Below are positions 37,540 to 46,668 of a stretch of DNA of 64,000 bases, piece by piece. Made by a program: the position numbers and the translations under genes. The DNA comes from an uncultured Flavobacteriaceae bacterium (GTDB lineage Bacteria; Bacteroidota; Bacteroidia; Flavobacteriales; Flavobacteriaceae). How positions within the stretch are numbered: position 1 is the stretch's first letter; each line of letters begins with the position of its first letter. The notes below the pieces were generated by a model that saw only the letters and a list, made by a program, of their open reading frames with translations, made no database searches and was not told where the DNA came from. The stretch is taken from the NCBI GenBank assembly GCA_947488435.1, contig CANKZG010000002.1, positions 558,001-622,000 of the forward strand, read 5' to 3'.

Positions 37540-38808
37540 ATGAGTAAATTCAATATTCTTATTTACGCACTTTTATGCATTTCATGTAGTGCTCAGGTGC
37601 CTAATAAAAAAGCAACATATTCAAAGAAGAATATCAAAAGTAAAGTAATTAAACTTGTAGATGGTCACTGGTTTAATGGAACAACTTTTGAAAAGAAAAC
37701 GGTTTGGATTCATGAAGGTCTAATAAGTTTTAAAAGCCTAGGTACGCAGCTAGATACTGTTGTAGATCTAACTAGCAAGTTTGTTATACCTCCATTTGCA
37801 GAAGCTCATAATCACAACCTTGAAAGTGCATATGAGCTAGATAAGAGAATTGCATCTTATTTAGACCATGGCGTTTTTTATGTTAAACTCCTTTCATCAA
37901 TTAAGAAAAGAATAGATCCTTTAATGCCAAATTATAATGTACCTCATGGTATTGATGTGAGTTTAGCGCATGCCCCATTAACGGCCTCAGGCGGTCATCC
38001 GATTGCTATTCGGAAAACGTATCTCGAAAAAGGGTATTTTAAGGGACTTTTTAATGCTATTGAGGATGTTGAATTCCATGGTTATGTGTGTATTGATAAA
38101 GAGGAAGATCTGATTAATAAATGGGATAGTATCCTATCTTTTTCTCCCGATTTTATTAAATTAAATCTTTTGTATTCAGAAGAATATCAAAAACGAAAGG
38201 ATGATACTTTATATTTTGGTAAGAAAGGATTAAACCCTAAACTAGTTCTTCCTATTGTTAGGAAAGCACATGCTGAAGGGTTACGCGTAAGTGCCCATGT
38301 GGAAACCGCGTACGATTTTCATGTAGCTGTAGAAGCGGGAGTAGATGAGATTGCGCATCTCCCAGAAATTGATAATGGAATGCCTATCGATGTAAGGGAT
38401 GCAGCTATTGCAAAAGAAAAAGGTATTGTCGTAGTTACTACGGTGTCGTTGGTTACCAAAAAAAGCAAGCAACCTAACTACCAGCAATTATTAGATAATA
38501 TTAAATTAAACCTAAACACGCTTAAGAAAGCTAATGTTACGCTAGCCATAGGCTCAGATATGTATAATGATAATTCAACAAGAGAATTGCAACTTTTACA
38601 TCAATTAGACGTCTTTAGTAATAGAGAGTTATTAAAAATGTGGACAGCGAATGCAACAAAAACAATTTTTCCCAAAAGGAAAATAGGCAAATTACAAGAA
38701 GGGTATGAAGCCAGTTTTTTGGTGTTAGATGAAAATCCGCTAAATAATATGTCTAGCGTTAATGAACACATTACTTTAAGAGTAAAGCAAGGGGTAATAC
38801 TTGAGTAG
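37540..38808 (+). CDS. Amidohydrolase family lipoprotein
   Basis: Lipobox LLCISCSAQ. An amidohydrolase metal-dependent barrel: FVIPPFAEAHNHNLE with the HxH metal motif (His90, His92), LRVSAHVETAYDF, DEIAHLPEID, and the conserved Asp in AIGSDMYND. Near the end comes GKLQEGYEASFLVLDENPL, the usual C-terminal composite-domain motif. The envelope location suggests an extracytoplasmic amidase, peptidase or lactonase-type reaction; substrate unknown. A LytTR-type membrane regulator follows 52 bp downstream. Confidence 0.85.
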   Translation: MSKFNILIYALLCISCSAQVPNKKATYSKKNIKSKVIKLVDGHWFNGTTFEKKTVWIHEGLISFKSLGTQLDTVVDLTSKFVIPPFAEAHNHNLESAYELDKRIASYLDHGVFYVKLLSSIKKRIDPLMPNYNVPHGIDVSLAHAPLTASGGHPIAIRKTYLEKGYFKGLFNAIEDVEFHGYVCIDKEEDLINKWDSILSFSPDFIKLNLLYSEEYQKRKDDTLYFGKKGLNPKLVLPIVRKAHAEGLRVSAHVETAYDFHVAVEAGVDEIAHLPEIDNGMPIDVRDAAIAKEKGIVVVTTVSLVTKKSKQPNYQQLLDNIKLNLNTLKKANVTLAIGSDMYNDNSTRELQLLHQLDVFSNRELLKMWTANATKTIFPKRKIGKLQEGYEASFLVLDENPLNNMSSVNEHITLRVKQGVILE

Positions 38809-38860
38809 TATATCCTGAGTTTATGCTAAATTCATTATTTTTTAATTTAAATCAATCTTC

Positions 38861-39805
38861 ATGCATCTTCGTAAAATTATGAACCACCTGATTTTTTGGG
38901 TTTTATTTCTGCTTTTGTGGAGTGTTCATGATTTAAACTATCATGGCAATGTTCTTGAAAATATAGAAAATAATGCGGTTACCTTTATACTATATGCCCT
39001 TTTTGTCTATTTAAACTTATATATTTTAGTTCCTAAATTCTTATTGAAGAAGCAGATTACTTCTTATGTTTTACTTCTTGTGTTGGGTATTGTAGCGATG
39101 ACGTTTATTTCATCCTACTATATCTCATACTATTTTGAATATGTCAAGCTAAGTACTCCAACAGCTAAATTCTTCATAAGTACTCCCGGAAGAATCGCTA
39201 TTTCCACAGAAATTATTTTGTCATTATGTTTATCGATGACATTATTTCTAATTGATGAATGGTATAAAAAAGATGGATCTTTAAAAATAATAGAGCAAAA
39301 GCAGATAGAAACAGAGCTCAATTTATTAACGAATAAAGTAAGTCCTGAAGTACTTTTTAATTCATTACATAACATTTTTAATGTTTTAGGAAAGAACTTA
39401 ACGAGTGGAAAAAAGATTTTGTTACAGTTTTCGGAGTTGCTGAATCAACAACTGCTTGAGGAGCAAAAATCGATAAAAGATCACATTTTTATTAAATGCG
39501 ATGGAATGATTGTCAAAATAATGATAAATGAAATTCTTTTTATTAATACGGCTAAAGATTATATACAAATTCATACGGATACTACTAAACATCTTACATT
39601 AGTTTCTTTAAAACAGATAGAAAAAGAACTCCCAAAAGAAAAATTTATTAGAATCCATCGATACTATCTTGTAGGTATAAATCATATAAAAAAGATGGAA
39701 GGAAACCTAATTTATATTGGGAGTCATAAAATTAAGATTAGCCGTAATTTCAGAAATGAAGTTTATAAATCAGTTATAGGAAATAAACTGGTGGAACGGA
39801 TATAA
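38861..39805 (+). CDS. Membrane LytTR regulator derived from a degenerate LytS kinase
   Basis: Four hydrophobic segments in the first ~130 residues, then a coiled coil leading into a His_kinase-like motif that reads SPEVLFNSLHNIFNVL. In the LytS kinases here this is NPHFLFNSLNSI, so the phospho-acceptor His is Glu163. No ATPase domain follows; instead a LytTR DNA-binding domain (~208-310: IMINEILFINTAKDYIQIHT, IRIHRYYLVGINHIKKM) is attached directly. There is no receiver domain. I infer a one-component, membrane-bound regulator created by fusing a LytS remnant to LytTR. Confidence 0.85.
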   Translation: MHLRKIMNHLIFWVLFLLLWSVHDLNYHGNVLENIENNAVTFILYALFVYLNLYILVPKFLLKKQITSYVLLLVLGIVAMTFISSYYISYYFEYVKLSTPTAKFFISTPGRIAISTEIILSLCLSMTLFLIDEWYKKDGSLKIIEQKQIETELNLLTNKVSPEVLFNSLHNIFNVLGKNLTSGKKILLQFSELLNQQLLEEQKSIKDHIFIKCDGMIVKIMINEILFINTAKDYIQIHTDTTKHLTLVSLKQIEKELPKEKFIRIHRYYLVGINHIKKMEGNLIYIGSHKIKISRNFRNEVYKSVIGNKLVERI

Positions 39806-39843
39806 TTTTATTCTGTCTTTCGGCAGGCAAGTGTTCTGCGCCC

Positions 39844-39869
39844 ACCTGAACGAATGCATTCGGGCAGGT
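39844..39869. repeat. Intergenic palindrome
   Basis: A 26-bp imperfect palindrome with core CGAATGCATTCG flanked by ACCTG-AA and GG-CAGGT. It lies 39 bp after the LytTR membrane gene and 158 bp before the next gene, without a T-run. It resembles small dispersed palindromes rather than a classical terminator. Only one copy was noticed here. Confidence 0.5.
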
Positions 39870-40026
39870 TACGTAACTTTTTACTTAAATAAACGTCGGT
39901 CGACGTACGGCTTTCCAATGATTTGTGATATTTCTTGTTTGAAATTTCAACAAAAAGTGAGCAATCACAAAGAAATTTAAGAAAATATTCTAAATTTGCT
40001 TTTCAATTTAAAATGGATTCTCAAGA

Positions 40027-41598
40027 ATGATACGAAAGCTTTATCTATTAACTATTATCGTACTACTATTTTTTTCTTGTAGCTCTGAAAGTTCCTCAGA
40101 AGTTGAACCGATTTCATCAGATGATGATCCGATAGCGGAACAGGATACAACTCCTCCAGTTATCTCTGTTTCTGATTTCGGTTCAAATATTGAGATTTTA
40201 ACTCAGGTTGATATTTCAATCACAGATAATTCAGATAACATAACTACTAGAATTTTTATTGATGATATTGAAGTTTTAAGCTCACAAGAAAAACAATTTG
40301 TGTTTGAACTTGATCCTTATAATTTTTCTAGTGGAGAGAAAACCATGAGAGTCGTTTCCCAGGATGATAGTGAAAATGAAACTACGGAAACCATTTTGTT
40401 TGACTTGGCAAGACTTCTTTTCCGCCTTACGGATGCACAAAACAGAATTTCCGATTCATTTCAGGATTATTATTTGGCTTTGAATAGTCAAGATGGCGAT
40501 TTGATTGCTTCAACTAAGTTGGAAACTAACGACGAATTGTCATTTTTTGCGGAAGACGATTTTGAAAGGCAAGATATCATAGCCTCACTTTATATTATTT
40601 TTTCCAATCCAAATACAATACCTAGAGGTTTTGTATTATCATTTGATGATATCCCCGCAGGTAGTTCTACGCTAAGTAGTGCTGAGTTGGATGAAGCTTT
40701 CAACTTTATTAAACGTTCAGATAATTTTCAATTTGAAATGATGGACGCAGGAGTGGATACCGAATTTTATATGAATGGCAAAGACGTGGAGCTGATATCA
40801 AGTTTTAATTTCGCTCAAGGAAATTTCTCGGAGTCTGGGCGATATAATCCAAGTAGTACGGTGCCTGCTTTTATGTATTCCAGTCCTCAAAATGTAAATG
40901 AACTAAATGCATATCAATATTTATTTATTGATGGTCTAAATGAAAATAATAGTGCTTCCTTCAATGATTTTCTCCCATTACAGGAAATTAATCAAATTAA
41001 TATTCCTGATGCAGTTTCAGATTTTTCATTTGAACTTAGAGCGTATAATGATCAAACAGGCTTTGATCTGGGAGAATATAGTACGGTGCTTCGCTTTACT
41101 GGAAATAAAGATGATGAAAATGGTATTTTGAATGTCCCGCAGCTTAACGAGTTTGATATCTACCAACAGCATTTTGTAGCGAATATTACCCCAAATATTG
41201 GCTGGAATGGTTTTTTTACAGGATTGGGAACTCCTGTTTTACCTACTTGGACAGCTGAACTTCAAGGAACCGAAGTTTTTGCTTCAGGTGACTATGATAT
41301 AGCCCAATTGGTCGCTATTTTTACAGGAACAAATACGCTTACTTGGATTTATAATGCCGAAAACAAATCTTCGTATGAAAATCCATTTGAGAATCTTATA
41401 CTACCAGGTGAGGTAGAGATGATTTTGAATGATATACAGATTGATACTTCAAGATTTGACGAGATTACTTTTTATAGAGCCGATTTATTTGAATATGAAG
41501 AGGAATTCGATATTACAGAGGGAATGTTTTCGGGTTTACCTTTTTTGAATGCTAAAGGCGATCAGCAAGTTCTAGGTTTTACATTAATTCAAAATTGA
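40027..41598 (+). CDS. Large surface lipoprotein with Ig-like domain
   Basis: Lipobox LLFFSCSSES. Residues ~35-125 resemble a bacterial Ig-like domain, opening with DTTPPVISVSDFGSN and ending FDLARLL. The remaining ~400 residues are acidic, beta-rich and unrecognised. A long lipoprotein with a Ser/Glu-rich linker after the Cys suggests surface exposure. Isolated between the LytTR membrane regulator and the minus-strand DUF1028 gene; no operon partner. The ~265-bp gap after it holds nothing I recognise. Confidence 0.75.
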   Translation: MIRKLYLLTIIVLLFFSCSSESSSEVEPISSDDDPIAEQDTTPPVISVSDFGSNIEILTQVDISITDNSDNITTRIFIDDIEVLSSQEKQFVFELDPYNFSSGEKTMRVVSQDDSENETTETILFDLARLLFRLTDAQNRISDSFQDYYLALNSQDGDLIASTKLETNDELSFFAEDDFERQDIIASLYIIFSNPNTIPRGFVLSFDDIPAGSSTLSSAELDEAFNFIKRSDNFQFEMMDAGVDTEFYMNGKDVELISSFNFAQGNFSESGRYNPSSTVPAFMYSSPQNVNELNAYQYLFIDGLNENNSASFNDFLPLQEINQINIPDAVSDFSFELRAYNDQTGFDLGEYSTVLRFTGNKDDENGILNVPQLNEFDIYQQHFVANITPNIGWNGFFTGLGTPVLPTWTAELQGTEVFASGDYDIAQLVAIFTGTNTLTWIYNAENKSSYENPFENLILPGEVEMILNDIQIDTSRFDEITFYRADLFEYEEEFDITEGMFSGLPFLNAKGDQQVLGFTLIQN

Positions 41599-41863
41599 TT
41601 TATATATTAATGTATTTGGATAAACCTTAACTAGTCCAAGGTTATGAGTTTAATCAAGAATTCATTCAAGAATCAGAGGATTATTAGAATTAATCTCATT
41701 TTAATCAAAAGATATTGCGTATTCTCTATTGCTCAGTGATAGCTTGTAAGTAAGTTAAATTGTTATAATATCGACTTTATATGCCAATGTATGGAATAGG
41801 TTATAAACATAAAAGCCTCAATATATATAATCGAAGCTCTTAAATTATGAGTGCTGAATTTAG

Positions 41864-43636
41864 CTATTGACGTAAAAGAAAAGCGACTAAATTTTTATCA
41901 AACACTTCTTTGTGTTCTGAATTGGTAAAAAACACATAACCAACCTTCTGTTCTTTATTGAACATATAGCGACAGGTATGGCTTAAATTATCACCACCAT
42001 GGGAATGATTGGTTCCATAAGCAGAGGGTTCTACCGCAATTCCTAATCCATAATTGTAGCTAGGTTCGTTGTATTCTTTGTCAGCGGGTGCAACTGATTG
42101 TATTTTTAGCAACTCTTCATAGCTTTTTTCAGACAAAATTTTATGAGTCATAATTCCGATTAAAAAATGAGCATAGGCTATGGGGTCTGTTTGCAAACCA
42201 CCGGCAGCTATGAAATCCGGATTTTTTGCATTGATAGCATATCCAACATTCAATTTACCTTTATAATGTCCATCGGCTCTGTTTTTTTCTATATGATCAT
42301 TCCAAATAAAACTACTGTAACCCATATCTAGAGGATCAAAAATCTCTTTTTTTATCAAACTTTGTAGTTCATTCTTTTCTATACCTTTTAGATGCGCTAT
42401 CACCAATGCTAAATACTCAAAACCTTCTCCAGAATATTGAAATTTAGTTCCTGGTTGAAACTGTATGGTAAGTTTATTATCTGGATCGTAATACCCCTCT
42501 TCATTAATAAACCTCCAGTTTGGGAATCCACTTGTATGCGATAATGCCATTCTAGCCGTAATTAATTTATAACGTTCATCATAAGCAATATCAGGATACT
42601 CCATATAGGTATACAAAGGAGTGTCCAAATCTAAAAGCCCCTCATCTACCATTTTCATGACAAAAAAACTGAATACGGTTTTAGACATAGAACCTGCATC
42701 AAACATGGTTTCAGCATCTAACTTTTCTTGAGTTTCAATATTTTTCACCCCGAATAGATTATGATAGACTATTTTGTTGTCATTAATAAATGCCATAGAA
42801 AGTCCAGGCATATGCAAGGAGTCCATTTGATGTTTTATAAAAGCATCCATTTTAGATTTGGAAATAAGATTCCCATTAAACGAGCGAATAGCATCCTGAT
42901 TTAGAGCTGTGTCATTTTTTGATTGCTGCATTTTCCAACTCTCGAATTGCTGATTTAATAAAGTAACAGCTGGTTTCCCTCCTTTTTTAATGCCTTGGAC
43001 AGCAAGTTTTAAAATGGCATCATCTTTTGGGTGATATACAGAAATGAATGCAGATCTTGCATATTGTACTCCACAACGTTTATCACCTCCAGCTATTTCA
43101 CCTGCCCGTAATGCCAACATTAAGCGTGTTGCTAAGGATTTGCCTTTAGTATTATTGAAGGCTTCAAAGGCGTCTTCAATAACTTTTTCACCTACTAAAA
43201 TATTCCCCAAGACGGCAAAGTCATTTCCTATTTTAGATCCGCTCCAATCACTTATTTGTTGTCCTGAATAAACAAGCGGTGCATTAGTGTCATGCAATAG
43301 GACCAATCCATATTGCTGATTTTCAGGATTAAACTCTTCACTGCTCATAGCTTCAAGAATTGCTTTCATAGAAGCATCAGATTCCATTGATGCTACACCT
43401 TTCATACGTGCATAATAATTACTTCCGGCCTGAACGACAATAGCTCCTTTTCCTGGTACTATAGAGGCAATCCCAGACACATCAAAAGTACACGAGGCTC
43501 CTACAATACCAATTTCTCCTGTTGTTCTATCTACAGCAATAATAGACCAAGTGGCATACGATGGTATGGCAATTAGTACTGTTAATAAAGTAGCACATAG
43601 TAGGGGCTTAAATTTTCTTTTTTTATGATGTAACAT
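41864..43636 (-). CDS. DUF1028-beta-lactamase family fusion protein, secreted
   Basis: Signal peptide (AIPSYA) immediately followed by a DUF1028 domain (~29-235: TWSIIAVDRTTGEIGIVGAS, QAGSNYYARMKG, GGDKRCGVQYARSAF), a fold related to Ntn hydrolases. From ~260 comes an intact serine hydrolase domain: GSMSKTVFS (Ser316, Lys319), LSHTSGFPN, FQYSGEGFEYLA and HGGDNLSHT. Either half occurs alone elsewhere; the fusion suggests two hydrolytic steps on one substrate. It lies 39 bp downstream of a LytS/LytTR pair on the same strand, so is probably co-transcribed with it. Confidence 0.85.
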   Translation of the reverse strand: MLHHKKRKFKPLLCATLLTVLIAIPSYATWSIIAVDRTTGEIGIVGASCTFDVSGIASIVPGKGAIVVQAGSNYYARMKGVASMESDASMKAILEAMSSEEFNPENQQYGLVLLHDTNAPLVYSGQQISDWSGSKIGNDFAVLGNILVGEKVIEDAFEAFNNTKGKSLATRLMLALRAGEIAGGDKRCGVQYARSAFISVYHPKDDAILKLAVQGIKKGGKPAVTLLNQQFESWKMQQSKNDTALNQDAIRSFNGNLISKSKMDAFIKHQMDSLHMPGLSMAFINDNKIVYHNLFGVKNIETQEKLDAETMFDAGSMSKTVFSFFVMKMVDEGLLDLDTPLYTYMEYPDIAYDERYKLITARMALSHTSGFPNWRFINEEGYYDPDNKLTIQFQPGTKFQYSGEGFEYLALVIAHLKGIEKNELQSLIKKEIFDPLDMGYSSFIWNDHIEKNRADGHYKGKLNVGYAINAKNPDFIAAGGLQTDPIAYAHFLIGIMTHKILSEKSYEELLKIQSVAPADKEYNEPSYNYGLGIAVEPSAYGTNHSHGGDNLSHTCRYMFNKEQKVGYVFFTNSEHKEVFDKNLVAFLLRQ

Positions 43637-43675
43637 CCTTTAAAATATTTTGATTAATGAATTAAAATGTAAGTG

Positions 43676-44398
43676 TTATAGGCTAATCCAATTTTTGAAC
43701 TTTGCGGATTGCCTGCTTGATACTTCAAAAGTATCTCCTGTTTTGAAGATCAATTGAAGTTTGTTTTTGAAATGCGGATGAATTTTTTCGATGTAATCAA
43801 TATTTATGATTTGTTTTCTATTTATTCTAAAAAACTGTTGAGACGGCAAAATTTCTTCCAACAAATTCAAAGACTTTTTTATTAAAACGGTAGAGGTTTT
43901 GTAATGAATGCGCGCATAATTTTCCATTGACTCCAGTAACCATATATCTCGGACTTGAATTAAATGAAAATTCTCATTGTCCTTAACAAAGACTTTTTGA
44001 TGGATTGATACTGAAGTATCGTTTTTGTCTTTCTCGGACAGGGTCTTTTTTACTTTTTCAATCGCCTTATTAAAGCGCTCTTGCCGTAGTGGCTTTACTA
44101 AATAATCTAGGGCATCCAACTCAAAAGCTTTAACGGCATATTGATCATAGGCTGTTGTAAAAACTACTTCCGGAACTATCGTTAGCTCTTCCAACAATTG
44201 AAGCCCTGATTTCTCTGGCATATGAATATCTAAAAACATGACAACTACATGCAAAGAAGCAATTAAAGTTTTAGCTTCTTCTGCATTGCTAGCCTCCCCA
44301 ACCACTTCAAACTCAGGGAAGCATTCTAAAGCTCTTTTTACTTCTTGTCGCGCTAAGCGTTCATCATCTACAATTATTGTTTTATATTTTTCACTCAT
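43676..44398 (-). CDS. LytTR-family response regulator
   Basis: 240 residues. Receiver domain with IIVDDERLAR, phospho-acceptor Asp in VVMFLDIHMPEK, TTAYDQYA and LVKPLRQERF. LytTR DNA-binding domain from ~135 (DIWLLESMENYARIHY, FFRINRKQIINIDYIEKIHP). Overlaps its kinase partner by 4 bp. Second candidate for the protein that binds the 20-bp-spaced direct repeats at 690, 24772 and 30916; more directly it probably controls the downstream DUF1028-hydrolase gene. Confidence 0.92.
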   Translation of the reverse strand: MSEKYKTIIVDDERLARQEVKRALECFPEFEVVGEASNAEEAKTLIASLHVVVMFLDIHMPEKSGLQLLEELTIVPEVVFTTAYDQYAVKAFELDALDYLVKPLRQERFNKAIEKVKKTLSEKDKNDTSVSIHQKVFVKDNENFHLIQVRDIWLLESMENYARIHYKTSTVLIKKSLNLLEEILPSQQFFRINRKQIINIDYIEKIHPHFKNKLQLIFKTGDTFEVSSRQSAKFKNWISL

Positions 44399-45450
44399 TT
44401 CGTTTTAGGTATTAAAATAGTGGCGACAACCTTGTTTTCAGCTTTTTCTTCAATCGCAAAATGCGCTTTCCCATCGAATTGAATATGCAATCTTTCTTTT
44501 AAGTTTTTAAGTCCAATGCCATGGGTGTTTTTTTGTATAATCTTTCCTGGATTCTCTACATCGATTTGAATACAATCATTTTTAATAGAAATAGAAATAG
44601 TTATACAACCCCCATCAATGTGCTTATCAACGCCATGTTTTATTGCGTTTTCCGCTAATAATTGAATACTAAATTTTGGTATTCTTTCTGTTTCTAGGGA
44701 AGAATCGATATCAATAACATACGCCAATCTATTTTCATACCTAATTTTTTCTAGCTCAAAATAATCTCTTACCAACTGTAACTCTTCTTTAATTGGAATA
44801 AGTTCGTTGTCTTTTTGGTCAAGAGAAGCGCGCAGTAGGTCGGATAGCAAATCAATAGATCTTCTTGCTGAAGAAGGGTTTTCTATGATTAAAGATTTAA
44901 TAGAATTCATACAATTGAACAAGAAATGTGGATTAAGTTGTGTTAACAAATTATCTAACTGTGCTTGTTTTGCAACGGTTAGTAATTGCGCATTTACCTT
45001 TGATATCTGTAGTTCTCTCTTGTGATAGCTATAAAGATGATAGGAGAGCAACCAAATCGACATAAGGCGCAATCCTGTAATAAATACAGGGTCCCAATAC
45101 CATAGCATTCTAAAAAAACCAAAATTTTGATTTGCAATGTGGTTCCATAAAAAGTACCATTTTATGTTCATGAAAATCATAAAACTGAATGCAAGCAATA
45201 GTACAGCCACGATCAATGTCAAAAGTAATTTAGTAATCCCTAACGATTTCCAATGGTACTTCACCGCCAAAACCCTGTAGATATGGGTTAAGGCAATGCC
45301 AATTACTACGTCTAAGATATAGTTGCAAACAGCAAGAAAAATGGAGTAATCATCTCTGTTTAAACTAATATACAACCAATATAAAGATACCAATCCCCAT
45401 CCTATAATTTGGCACTTCCAATAAAGCGATATTTTGTTTTTTAAACCCAT
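44395..45450 (-). CDS. LytS-like sensor histidine kinase
   Basis: 351 residues with four membrane helices in the first ~155. The phospho-acceptor motif is intact (NPHFLFNCMNSIKSLI). The ATPase shows KFSIQLLAENAIKHGVD (N box) and THGIGLKNLKERL (G box). Operon with the LytTR regulator and probably the DUF1028-hydrolase gene. No extracytoplasmic sensing domain beyond the short loops. Confidence 0.9.
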   Translation of the reverse strand: MGLKNKISLYWKCQIIGWGLVSLYWLYISLNRDDYSIFLAVCNYILDVVIGIALTHIYRVLAVKYHWKSLGITKLLLTLIVAVLLLAFSFMIFMNIKWYFLWNHIANQNFGFFRMLWYWDPVFITGLRLMSIWLLSYHLYSYHKRELQISKVNAQLLTVAKQAQLDNLLTQLNPHFLFNCMNSIKSLIIENPSSARRSIDLLSDLLRASLDQKDNELIPIKEELQLVRDYFELEKIRYENRLAYVIDIDSSLETERIPKFSIQLLAENAIKHGVDKHIDGGCITISISIKNDCIQIDVENPGKIIQKNTHGIGLKNLKERLHIQFDGKAHFAIEEKAENKVVATILIPKTK

Positions 45451-45594
45451 ATTTCACACAAACTAATCTAATATAAACGCATATTCAAAACAAATTTCCA
45501 TAAGCGTAATAAATCGGGGATAAACGTGAATGGAATAATGTTTTTTGGTTTTCAGAACAAACCTTTTTCCAATTACACTATTTCCAAAATCATA

Positions 45595-45700
45595 TGTAGC
45601 CCTGATTTTTTCTTCTCTAAAAACTTCTTTTCAAAAGGTAATGGAATACTCTTTTTGCAGAAAGGCAGAAGAGTGGAAGCATAATATGTGAGGAAGGAAA
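45595..45700 (+). repeat. Gene-upstream repeat block A, truncated copy
   Basis: AGCCCTGATTTTTTCTTC, then AAAAGGTAATGGAATACTCT, TTTTGCAGAAAGGCAGAAG and AGTGGAAGCATAATATGTG. This matches blocks at 48553, 50005-50292 and 57136. It lacks their opening CGTTATGTAAC part. The rest of the 45451-45829 gap holds only the palindrome at 45713. Confidence 0.65.
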
Positions 45701-45706
45701 TAGTAC

Positions 45707-45734
45707 AAAAAATACCCGTTATTGGGTATTTTTT
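45707..45734. promoter_or_regulatory. TACCC-N6-GGGTA palindrome 1
   Basis: TACCC-GTTATT-GGGTA at 45713-45728, extending to 11-bp perfect arms (AAAAAATACCC / GGGTATTTTTT). It lies ~100 bp before the start at 45830. The same 5-6-5 palindrome precedes the genes at 46669 and 48804. Here the T-run could also make it a terminator, but no gene upstream points into it. Confidence 0.55.
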
Positions 45735-45829
45735 TTAGAATCATACATCAATAAGTTTGTAGTAACGAACTAATAGTCTTTGAGTTAGTTCCTTAAAAGA
45801 ATTAGTTAATCTACCTAAAGAATTATATT

Positions 45830-46417
45830 ATGCGAAACGGACTATTACTTTTGAGTATGTGTTTTTTTGTAAACCTAACAGCACAAAAAAATAAAACGAG
45901 CATAACGCCTATACAGAAAGCGCAGTATTTGATGCAATTAGATAGTATTGATACTGAAATTGGGAAATTCAATTGTCCCCAATTAAGCGAACTTTTAAAT
46001 ATTAAACAACAACAACTATCAAATGTTTTGAATGACATTCAAATATTCACAAAATTTATTGATGATTTAAATGAAGAGAAAGCGATAAGTAATGAAGCAT
46101 ATGATAAGGCACTAAAAAATATTATTTTATATGAAAACAGATATGAAAGAGTATCCGATATATTATATAGATGCATCGCAAGAGGTGGATCTCAAAATGG
46201 AGAATGCCTTAGAGAAGAAAAGGCATATTTAGAAACTCACAAAAAATTACAGGAATATAGAGCTCAAGGCAAGTTGATAAGGCAGGATTTACAGGCTATT
46301 CTTGATGATTTAAAAACGTATGTAGACTTACGTGAAAACGCCTCACAAGATAGTAGAAGACTACGCTCCGAAGTTATAAGAATTGAATTGCGAATGCAGA
46401 GACTAGGTTGTACCTAA
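45830..46417 (+). CDS. Secreted coiled-coil protein of unknown function
   Basis: 195 residues: signal peptide (FFVNLTAQ), then almost entirely charged helix with heptad-like spacing (LLNIKQQQLSNVLNDIQIFT, YLETHKKLQEYRAQGKLI). There are four Cys in the mature part, including RCIARGGSQNGECL, which may form a disulfide. No family recognised. First of three genes that each carry a TACCC-N6-GGGTA palindrome upstream. Confidence 0.7.
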   Translation: MRNGLLLLSMCFFVNLTAQKNKTSITPIQKAQYLMQLDSIDTEIGKFNCPQLSELLNIKQQQLSNVLNDIQIFTKFIDDLNEEKAISNEAYDKALKNIILYENRYERVSDILYRCIARGGSQNGECLREEKAYLETHKKLQEYRAQGKLIRQDLQAILDDLKTYVDLRENASQDSRRLRSEVIRIELRMQRLGCT

Positions 46418-46597
46418 AAAATGAGTTAATGCGCTCTTTCCTTTAACTACATAACTTTTAACCAGAAAAGTCGTATCGTTAAATGCAATATCCATTAAAA
46501 TTTGATGGTTTTCCAATAATCTATTTTAAAAGTCATTTTCTAAATTTAAATACTCCAAATTATTGACTTCCTACAGTTTACTTCCCCCGTAGAAAAA

Positions 46598-46613
46598 TAC
46601 CTGTCATTGGGTA
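46598..46613. promoter_or_regulatory. TACCC-N6-GGGTA palindrome 2
   Basis: TACCT-GTCATT-GGGTA, one mismatch from a perfect palindrome, 55 bp before the gene at 46669. Without a T-run it is better explained as an operator than a terminator. The remainder of the 46418-46668 gap shows nothing else. Confidence 0.5.
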
Positions 46614-46668
46614 TTTACTAAAGAGTCTTTTATTAAGATTTTTAAATCAAAACCAAAATCAATCAAAA

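Noticed and set aside
45707-45734. Plain intrinsic terminator
   Set aside because: It has a T-run, but no plus-strand gene ends upstream and the same palindrome core precedes two other genes without T-runs, so an operator is preferred.
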